Below, one piece after another: positions 56,062-64,000 of a DNA stretch of 64,000 nucleotides; the stretch's first letter is position 1; the number at the start of each line of letters is the position of its first letter. The DNA comes from Rhodosorus marinus. Lineage: Eukaryota; Rhodophyta; Stylonematophyceae; Stylonematales; Stylonemataceae. Location of the stretch: NCBI GenBank assembly GCA_029953675.1, contig JAMWBK010000002.1, positions 2,790,001 through 2,854,000 of the forward strand, given 5' to 3'. Made by a program: the position numbers and the translations under genes. A model generated the notes under the pieces. It saw nothing but the letters and a program-made list of their open reading frames with translations. It had not been told where the DNA came from and ran no database searches.

Positions 56062-56823
56062 ATGCTAGGTTTTAGCTTTTCACTTGGCGCAAGGTTAGGA
56101 TCTCCAGTACGATCTCGATCGAGATGGAATTGTAAGGGCGATTCAGTCGCTTCGTTTCGAGTTGAGGTATCTGGTCCTGGAGTTGTTCAACGGCTGAGGA
56201 TTCTCGGTTTTAGTTCCAGATCCGAAGGTGAGGATTTGTTATCGAAACTTGAATGATTGAATTCACATGAACATGTGCTGACAGGCCGGGCGACTCTTGT
56301 TCTGTGGAAAGGTTTTGTAGAATATCTGGGCAGTGAACTGGAAGCTCTCAACGGAATAGTAAAGAACTCATTCACTGAGTTGAAGCTAACCACGCGCGAC
56401 AATGGACGTACAATTCGGCGCAACCTCGTCTGTTTTGTTAGGGTACCAACGGAATACCACGTAACCTCCATTCCAGGGTTGGTAGGACAAACCGTGATGG
56501 GCACGCTTTTCTCACTAGAAACGAATCACCGAGTGATTTGTCCTCTTCTCAATCGTTTTTGTGATTCAATGTCTACAAAATTCCTCTTTTTGCATATCTG
56601 AGTTACACCTCTTCCCCTTCTTCTTCTTTATGGTCTCCTTGTCCTTTTGCTCCGACTGCTCACGATGGTTCATTTCTCCGCTCCGTAGCTGTCCCGACTC
56701 GAAGGCTCCGTGGTAACCCAAGTTGACGCGCTCGGAAAGGTGTCCGGCGGTTCAACTCTGGAGGACGATGACTTTGAGAATGTCAGCGAGCACGACCGGT
56801 ATCAGTACGATTGTAACATGTAG
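56062..56823 (+). CDS. Plastid-targeted orphan, 165 aa
   Basis: Model: join(56062..56227, 56285..56481, 56689..56823), phases 1 and 0, 165 aa. The N-terminus MLGFSFSLGARLGSPVRSRS has no acids, Phe near the start and several Arg/Ser, like the other plastid presequences here. The mature part is a small mixed domain (ATLVLWKGFVEYLGSELEAL, FTELKLTTRDNGRTIRRNLV, then SIPGLLSRLEGSVV) ending in an acidic tail. I do not recognise a family. The second intron (207 nt) is longer than average; an alternative donor at AGG|GTACC (56442) would break the frame. Confidence 0.6.
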
Positions 56824-57200
56824 TCGAGATTGTACAGCTCTCAAATGCTTGTGGAGAAACGTTCTTTGATGCGAAGCTTCGGCCACATGAGGAAGTAGGG
56901 ATTGGCATAGCTTTGGAGATGTTACGCACGACACCTGTATGATTGCCTTTCGATCATTCGTCGCTTGTATGTTGCACTGGGTTCCTAGTAGTCGACCATC
57001 ATGTATGAGGCGCGTGCTTTAGGGTTTTTGATCCAGTGATGGCAGTATTACTTTGCTAATGCAAAGTAAGCACCGTTTTAGCTCAAAAGCAGCGCCTCAA
57101 ACTAATGGAACAATGACGAACGATGAGTGTTTCCAGAATTAAAATAGAAATAATATATGTGATACAGATGTTCTAGAAACGTTGGTTTGGAATAGCGAAT
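56824..57200. other. Gap between two convergent genes
   Basis: 377 bases between the plastid orphan (+) and MUS81 (-) stop codons. An AT-rich patch near 57135-57160 suits 3' ends. No gene seen. Confidence 0.6.
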
Positions 57201-59848
57201 CTATTCAAGGATGATTAATTCATCCTGCTCCACTGCACCGTACCTCCCTTCTGGCATCGTGTCGATATCAGCAAGGGGATTCCTCTTCGCACGAGGAAGC
57301 AGGCATGTTCTTGGCTCCAAGTCGATGAAAAAAGGGTCCTCCGTACCGGGAGAGCCACTGGAGTTTCCGTTTGCACCCGGCAGGGACTCATTAACTCGTC
57401 TTCCGCTTTCGACAAGATAATCTTCAATTCCCTTGGAAACAATTGCTTCTGCTGGTGGAAACTCCTCGGGTCTGACCGTCCGGACCACCTGCACTGCTGA
57501 TGAACGCTCTATGCAGACCTGAGCGACTGGCGCTGTGCACTGATCTCTTGGGCTGAATGTAGCATTATTAGTTGGTGGGGAAGCTAAAGAGGGCACGATT
57601 TGCTGAGATCCTCCGAAAGATTCCTCAGTGACGTGCTGTTGGCTGTTCGGTACCCTTATATTGTCTGTCAGGGCCCTCAGGGACTGTCCACCACTTCGCC
57701 TGGCATCCACGGATTGACTTCCGGCGGTTTCCTCCCGAGACACCCGTGTCTGATGGCTGTCATCCCCTCCCAGACTGTCCTCAATCGTGCCTGTTTGACT
57801 ACTGTCAATCCGCCGACGCTTCCTTGCCGCAAATCGCTGGTCGAAATACATTCGGTCCGTAAAGAGATAGTACATCTTACGGCTCAGATCAACTCCGGTG
57901 TGGCTGCGTGGAATGAGTTCCAGGAGAAATCTCTCGCCGGCTTCGGGAGTGGGACAGTCCTCGTACAACTTGAGGAACTCCGAAAACGTTCGAATGCCCT
58001 TGTTGTTGATTACTTTCTGGATCTTCGTCCTTCCGAAGCCTGTCCGGGATAAGTTGCGCGATGGTAGGATGTCAGCAACACGAACGGTTTGCAGCTGATG
58101 CCAAGCGACTGTGCGTGCAATCCGGACCTGGAATTTGGAGCATCATCTGCCAGAATACGTCCTCCATGCACGGAGCTTGGATCCGCTTCATTCTTTCATT
58201 CCACTGCTGAATAGTCTCTTTCTTATCCACGAGTTGCCTGAACGTCCTCTTGCTAAACCTCTTTCGGGCCCACTTGTGCATGTTCTGGTACAGTTTCATC
58301 GTTTCCTAGCACCAACGAACGGAACACGATTTCAATGAAATACTCGCTGGGGGGGGAAACTAACGACTGAGAGTTCCTGCCTCAACGCGTACCTGCAAAT
58401 TCGGAGTCTGGTAGACGAGAAACCCGTCCTGAGCAACTACCCGAGCGAGCTCTTTCCTAAGCGAATCTGGTGGGATGCTCTTCGCTTTCCCAATATCTCC
58501 CTCCACGACGAGAATAAGATTCTCCACTTCCGTCTTCCCCATAAAGTACTTCTGCCTCGAGTACCTGCCATCCAGGATCGATTCTTCCAAATCTGGAACA
58601 GTTTTCCTTTCGATAAGATAATCGAGTATGTACGTAGAACCGGAGCCGCCCTCACATGTCCGAGCGGCGAAAACTGCATCCCCACACTCCAGGACTTGCG
58701 CCTATGCGACAGCAGATGCGAGAGCCGAGGCTGAGATTCCTAGTAGGGTTGTCTTCAGTTTCAACTCTCAGCGTGTATGAGCTGACTCGCACCTCAACCA
58801 GCATTTCATCTCCATCTCCCTGGGAAAGACGACGCTTGAAGTCGTCTCGGCTGCATCCACCTCCGTGGATCTCTCTATTGTCAATGATCAGCTGGAGTTC
58901 ACAGCTGCCATCCTCGTCCTCGATGAAAGGGATAAATGGCTGAGATTTGACACATGATCATCACCATACGATGCTGAGAATACCTTGTCGGGTAAGGTTA
59001 GGGATGTTTGATGTTTCTAGTCACCTACCCGGCTGGATACAGTGCAGTCCAGCGGCCTCCGATCGACAGGTTCGTCTAGCGCTGCTCGCAATCTTGCGCT
59101 CTCCCGTGAGCTGAACGGTATAGTATCATCTGCGTTGAAGCTTGACACTTGCCGATGGTTTATGTTTTGTACCTTTACAAGGCATCTCGAAGCGACCTCT
59201 CTACCAGACGTAGTAAGAATGTACCGTCGTGGATTTCCCGAGGCCGAAACTAGACCCCTTTTAATAAGAGTTCCGTTCATTGAGCTCCATCCATCGTAAT
59301 AGTCTCCAGGTCTTTTTGCCTGCAAATGGTAGGCACCGTGCGACTATTGAGCTTTTGTGCTGAAAGGAGCGAGCGGTACGACCTTCTGCTCTCTGCTTTG
59401 ACGAATGCCCTACCTTGATGAGCGGCTCATCACAGTACTTCTGCGCAAGACCGATTAATTCGGCTCTTCCCAGACACGCGTTCTCAACTCCATTGTCGTC
59501 CTCCGCTTCAATCAGGGCTACCAGCATTCCAAATGGAGCGGAGCGAATCCTTGGGGAGTATTTTTTCGGTGCTCTTCCATTTGCCTGTGGAGGCGGAGCT
59601 TGGATATCTTCACGGCTCTGCTGTGATAAGCTGGTGGTCTCCCTGAAGTGTTTCTCTATCCTCGCAGATATGTATGGCCCAATCCCTTTTATTCCGCGCA
59701 CCTGCTCCACAGAGACAATCGAGGACTCATGTTTTTTCACAGATTTTAATGCCTTGGCGAATGCCCGCGAGAAATTTGCCCTCCCCTTAGCCTCAGCCTC
59801 TTCCGTTAGCTCCCTAAGGAATTCTGCAATCTCCGCGTTCAGCTCCAT
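57201..59848 (-). CDS. MUS81: MUS81 structure-specific endonuclease subunit
   Basis: Model: complement(join(57201..58039, 58128..58305, 58393..58701, 58793..58939, 59029..59319, 59414..59848)), 732 aa. With EME1 it cuts branched DNA such as stalled forks and recombination joints. Seen: N-terminal helix-hairpin-helix (VRGIKGIGPYISARI at ~50-64), a winged-helix region (SSMNGTLIKRGLV), the nuclease core with LIIDNRE (Asp262) and the ERKX3D motif ERKTVPDLEESILDGRY at 322-338, ILVVEGD, and the C-terminal HhH (DVFWQMMLQIPGFGRTKIQK). The exon 3 donor (after 58793) was chosen to give family spacing before GDAVF; a site six bases on would also keep frame. After residue ~500 a ~230-residue Ser/Pro-rich tail follows that typical MUS81 lacks. 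Confidence 0.92.
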
Positions 59849-61806
59849 TCCCTCTACCCCATCCGCACCAGGCTAACCGATTTTCTCTTATGGATGAATC
59901 CATCACTTCCTCAACATGACTAATTCGAACCCCATTCGAACTAGGTCAGAACAAGCCCTCCGTTCAGTACCCATGGCGGCTGATTTATCCCCACTTTGCT
60001 ATCGCTCTTCCCACAGAGCGCTTTTACAGAGAGAGTGGCTCTATTTCCCAAACCCAGACCAGTTTAGAAAGCGAGGACCAAATTTCTTTTAAGAAAACGT
60101 CTTCGCTCCAGAGTGCTCTTACATAGGAGTGGGGATGGAGCTCGAGTAGGTACCAAAACGGCTTCTTTCACAAATCCCTCCATAAGCAACGATGTACTGA
60201 CTTGTGCTTCCCCGCTGCCCTTCCCCATCAAGCTTTACGGAATTTAAAAGTAACGGCGAGGAATTAAAAACCGGGCTACAGATCTGACTCAATATTGAAT
60301 TATTATTATAATTTCAAAGCAAATCGCCTCCCAACAACAAAATGATTGGCCGTCAATCAATAGAAGGCGACAAACGGATTGACAGTAGTCCAGATGAGCG
60401 AGTGCTGTGCGCGCTGGCTTCGTAGAATCGCGACACGAAACCGTGACATTTACGCCTCAACCGAAGACGTTAGGAGAAGAGGCTGTGATTACAAAAGCAC
60501 GGTAAAACGAAACACCAGAAGAAACGGATCAAGTGAGAAGTTCTGCCTTTGATCCATTCCCAAGGACTCACGCTTTTCTTGACAAACTGAAAAGATCTGG
60601 TCTGTTGATGTGATTTCACGTGCCAAAGAAGTTTCGGCAGAACATGCTGTGGACTACGCTTTGGAACAAGGTCCAGCCCCACGAATAATCCCTTTGACTC
60701 GGCAAGCTCTTCCAATATGTCCGCCATGGTCCCCATATTTGCCGGGTCACACGTCGGAAGAAATCTTCTATACGTTGAACGTCCCAAGCAGCAAATTTGC
60801 ACCTGTTCAAATACCTCTGAGCTTTCCAATCGTTGAGGTGGGCGCCAGACCCCACGTGGTTGTCAATCCAATAACCACTAGGCGTGCGGTTGATCGTATC
60901 AGACGATATCTGTTGGAATTCTGGTTCCGGCATTGATGGTGATCATCTGTTAGGCTACCAGATCATTCCGAGTTTGACGGACTGTCACTCTTTTAAAGTC
61001 CGAGTAGTGATAGCGCGCGCCATGGAATAGAGGAAGAGGACGGAAAAAAGAAGGAAGACAGACTTTGCAGCAAAGGCAAAAAGTTGAAATTCTTAAGACG
61101 GGTGGTTGAGTTCTTAAGTGGATTGTATCTACTTTCGCCCATTGGGGTGAGCTTCACCATCGAATCGCAGAATACAACGATTAGCGGGAGAGAGTTTCAT
61201 GGAAAGCCGGAATTGTTCGTGGTCGAAACCCTCTTTCTCCAGCGATTTTTGGAACGCAAAGCTTGTTTCCGTCAGATATAGCCTAAACGATTCCATTAAG
61301 CTCTTTAGACACTTAAGGTTGAGATCAAGGTCGGATCAAATCACCCTGTTTTACAAACAATATCATCCGCCATCTATCTCGTTCGAAAAATGATTGATAT
61401 TCAATCATTAAACCCCGCTAACGGAAATATGGTCAAGAAATTTATGTTTTTTAAATTACAATTGACGGCAATCCTTTGTCTCCGGATCTGAAAGGGATCG
61501 ATGAGGAAAATGCCATTTTAAGGAGGAAGAGATATTGTGAGGAGAGCTGGTTTGGTACGGAGAGAGCGATGCAGGTGGGGGGGGGAAGAGAAGGAGGAGG
61601 TGATAGTTTATAGTGTAGACAATTATCTGTGTGGTTGGATCTTCTGTTTTTTTTTTGTTTTGTTTTTTTTTTCTTTTGACACGGTGCTGGTTTTTTTTGC
61701 ATTTTCATGCGTTTGGTGATTTTGGTTTTGGTTTAAGGGGGAAAGTTTTAGAAGGTTGGATTGGTTGTTTTTTTGTTTGGTTTTGGGGGGTATTTTTGGG
61801 GAAAAG
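59849..61806. other. Gene-free stretch of about 2 kb
   Basis: The first part is the 5' flank of MUS81. Overlapping frames at 60470-60933 on both strands (105-119 codons) match nothing, and the minus-strand ones start without a proper ATG at full length. 61500-61800 is T/G-rich on +, the leader of the four-TM gene. Confidence 0.5.
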
Positions 61807-62491
61807 ATGTCGGGTGAGGAAGCTCCGTTGTTGACGAGTGGGGGGGATGGAATTGGATCTGATTTGGAGTCGAGGAGGAAGAAGGTGGGCTGGTTGGGTC
61901 GGATGTGTCGTTTTTGTGGACACTACTGTTTTCGAATGTACAGTAATATTTTGATGCTGGCCTGTTTGATCGCGTTTGAGATCTTCGAGGTGTTCGCTTT
62001 CTACGATGTTGGGGTGCTGAACTGGTATCCGTTCATCGTTAATATGTGTGCCTTCCCAGCTGTCATTGCGACCGGTATACTTAAGGAGTGCTTCATCCAG
62101 CAAGGAACTCAACCGAACAGCTTTAGACCTCCGGCATCATGGTACTGTAATTTGGCTTGGGGTTTAATGATTGGGTCCTTCGCCGTCTGTGCATTCATCC
62201 CAATCGAGTTGAGAGCATCCGGAGTCCTCACGAGCGCATGGATGTGGTATTCACTTCTCGGGACGGTAAGTCACCCGCAGCAGACTTCCATCTAGTTTGT
62301 TCCGTTCTTTGCTTTATGACAGCGATGGACATTAGATGATTGTGGGGATGTCTATAAAAAATCTCAAATATTGCTATTCTATATTCCCTTTCAAGGCTTT
62401 GCTTTTCTTGTCGTTCCTGCTTGCCTACTTTTTCGAAGCCGTGGCCACGAAGTTGAAGGAGGAAGCGGACGAAGCCGATGAAGTAGCATGA
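61807..62491 (+). CDS. Four-TM membrane protein, unknown family
   Basis: Model: join(61807..62265, 62396..62491), phase 0, 184 aa. Four hydrophobic helices: MYSNILMLACLIAFEIFEVF, WYPFIVNMCAFPAVIATGIL, NLAWGLMIGSFAVCAFIPIE, and a last one crossing the junction (WYSLLGTALLFLSFLLAYFF). The N-terminus has an acidic EEAPLL, a form of acidic dileucine signal seen in endosomal, lysosomal or vacuolar proteins, and the C-terminus is a charged KEEADEADEVA tail. I do not recognise the family. The ATG at 61807 follows a T/G-rich leader; an open frame upstream has no ATG before 61756. Confidence 0.75.
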
Positions 62492-62701
62492 AGAAAGTCC
62501 TGCAGAGTGATTTCTTCATCTCTTGTTACTGTGCTGAGACTCAAGTCCCTATTTTATACTTCTACGTTCTTGCGACTCAGTTAGTTCCAATAAGGAAAAC
62601 ATGTAAATTAATCCTAGCGGGGTTCCTTTCTCATCAATTGAGCAGTCTGGGGGCGTCCTGCACGATCTTGCTCGATCCCCTGCGTTGTGCCCAAGATCCT
62701 C

Positions 62702-64000
62702 CTAAACGTCATCGTCGGTAGTGTCCTGTTCGTCTTCTTCATTGGCACTCAGCTGTACAGCAGTCTAGTCGGGTGGTGAGTAGAACTGGTTTAAACGCTC
62801 GAAAAATCGCTTGGAGACTCGGTTTCAAAATCAAGACGGAAGGCTGACTACATACTGTACTTGGCGCATATTCGGCTTGCATGGCATCCCACATTGCAGT
62901 TTGCGAGCTATCCAGTTCTAGTGAATCGTTGTGGTATGAGTACCAGATGCAAAGCTTCCTCAGCCAACCCTCGAAGATGCCCTGCGTCCTTTCCATTGCC
63001 GCCATGTGAGCGTGCAGCAAATGTGTATATTCTTCCGCATATAAGCGACTTCTCTCAAGCTCCTTTTCCGCAATTTCAACCGCGTCGTCCGCAGGTGAGA
63101 CCCAGTGCTCCTCACCAGACAGAAGAACATCCGCAAGCAACAGCGTTTCACCTACGGAGGGTCACAAAGAAGAGCTTTGTCAGTACTCGCGCAGTACTTA
63201 GCAAGAAGGTAACTGCAGATAATCAATTCCTGTTCAATTCTCCGTGCAGAAGTAGCAGCGTTTCATCCAGAGATGACGCAAGCTGTAGCATGCTCGTGGG
63301 CCTTACCCGGACTAGGAACAATATTGTAGGTACTACCATCCGTCAAAGTCTTCTCAATATAGTCCGCTGGGACTAATCCTCTGTAAGTGAGAATCGCAGC
63401 TGTCATCATTTTTCGTATTTGATGGTACATGAAGCTCTCCCCAAGAAGGTTAACGACAACGCATCCGAACCTTTTTGTGGCGTTGTGTCTACAACTCAGT
63501 CATCGAAAAATTTTGTGCTCCTCGCCGTGAAGATTGATGGAGCCCAAGTCTTACCCATCAAAGCTTTTCAGGCTGCACCCTATCGAAAGTACTCTTCTCC
63601 TCGTCGAACTCCTACTATCCAGCTTTCCGAGGCTTGTGAAATTGATGAAGTTCTTGGCTCCTCCTGAGAAAGCTTGGAGAATTTTGTTTAGCCTATGAAC
63701 TGATTCATCAGGCATGCTTCTTTTCGCTTCCAACGCGGATACGGGAATCAAGAACTGGTACGAGCGTTGTCTGCAAAAGTGCCTTGCATTGAATCCCTTT
63801 CTGGATCGAGCCTAGACAGAGCTATACTTAGCCAGCCGAGAACAGATTCCCGGGAAGAAAACCGGCCTTTAGAGGTGGGAGAGAAATTTAATCACCATTC
63901 CGAGGAGCCGGATGTCCTCTGGTAACTTCTCCCGTATCGCTCGGATTGCCAAGTCTAGGTCATTCGGCGTGCCCCTAGGAAACTCTAATTTCAGTGCGAT
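62702..64000 (-). CDS. tRNA pseudouridine synthase, TruA/PUS family, 5' end outside window
   Basis: Model (partial): complement(join(62702..62764, 62856..63151, 63307..63488, 63555..63811, 63896..64000)), last 300 residues. The family turns U into pseudouridine in tRNA and some other RNAs. Seen: EKLPEDIRLLG before FNARHFCRQRSYQFLIP, the helix and GGAKNFINFTSLGK loop, and the hallmark LLGESFMYHQIRKMMTAAIL followed by VPSPGETLLLADVLL. The catalytic Asp loop would lie upstream, outside the window. After the core comes a ~100-residue acidic, helical C-terminal part (EIAEKELERSRLYAEEYTHL) ending EEDEQDTTDDDV, not present in bacterial TruA; eukaryotic PUS1-like enzymes have such tails. Convergent with the four-TM gene, 210 bases apart. 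Confidence 0.88.

Noticed and set aside
60470-60933. Three overlapping frames of 105-119 codons on both strands
   Set aside because: No ATG at the natural start of the minus frames, no family match, and no splice-consistent extension found.

Overview
The window is nuclear DNA of an intron-bearing eukaryotic alga with a plastid. Most genes are split by short GT-AG introns (about 40-300 nt, typically 75-110 nt, often with a CTAAC-like branch point and a pyrimidine tract). Five predicted N-termini (65-residue partial gene at the left edge, glutamyl-tRNA reductase, the six-repeat protein, ThiO and a 165-aa orphan) begin with short presequences that carry Phe within the first 4-6 residues (for example MVGFVSV, MGFVGSG, MAGFLLA). 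That style of plastid transit peptide is known from red algae and glaucophytes. Nucleus-encoded plastid glutamyl-tRNA reductase and ThiO fit the same picture. My best guess is a unicellular red alga; this is inference, not proof.

Layout, left to right. 1-195: start of a plastid-targeted gene running off the edge (-). 3.2-4.6 kb: plastid glutamyl-tRNA reductase (+). 8.3-11.5 kb: a ten-exon Mei2-type RNA-binding protein (+). 13.5-16.4 kb: a plastid-targeted protein with six copies of an unnamed ~37-residue repeat (+). 16.9-17.9 kb: mitochondrial ribosomal protein bL21m (-). 19.2-20.9 kb: two-domain fluoride exporter (+), convergent with PEX22-like peroxisome factor at 21.0-22.0 kb (-). 26.3-28.3 kb: two-finger C2H2 protein (+). 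28.7-29.8 kb: orphan membrane/coiled-coil protein (-). 30.3-30.6 kb: complex I NDUFB3-like subunit with a His-rich tail (-). 32.2-32.9 kb: protein-L-isoaspartate methyltransferase (-). 35.7-37.7 kb: ThiO-type glycine oxidase with a new C-terminal extension (+). 37.7-41.8 kb: repeat and transposon land. 41.8-43.6 kb: gamma-glutamyltransferase-like Ntn hydrolase (+). 43.8-46.8 kb: NOC2 ribosome-assembly factor (-). 48.5-51.4 kb: tail-anchored CS-domain/Sel1-repeat protein (-). 54.6-55.3 kb: myristoylatable RING-H2 protein (+). 56.1-56.8 kb: plastid orphan (+). 57.2-59.8 kb: MUS81 nuclease (-). 61.8-62.5 kb: four-TM protein (+), convergent with a TruA/PUS pseudouridine synthase that runs off the right edge (-).

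The genes are unrelated housekeeping functions, as expected for a eukaryotic chromosome; there is no operon logic. Plastid (heme, thiazole), mitochondrial (bL21m, complex I), peroxisomal and nuclear functions are mixed. Exon models were built by hand: I required splice phases to match, summed coding length to be divisible by three, and family-conserved residues to run across each junction. Gene-free stretches hold T/G-rich 5' flanks, AT-rich islands, short diverged repeats, a probable non-autonomous DNA transposon and a possible copia-type relic. I saw no tRNA, rRNA or CRISPR.
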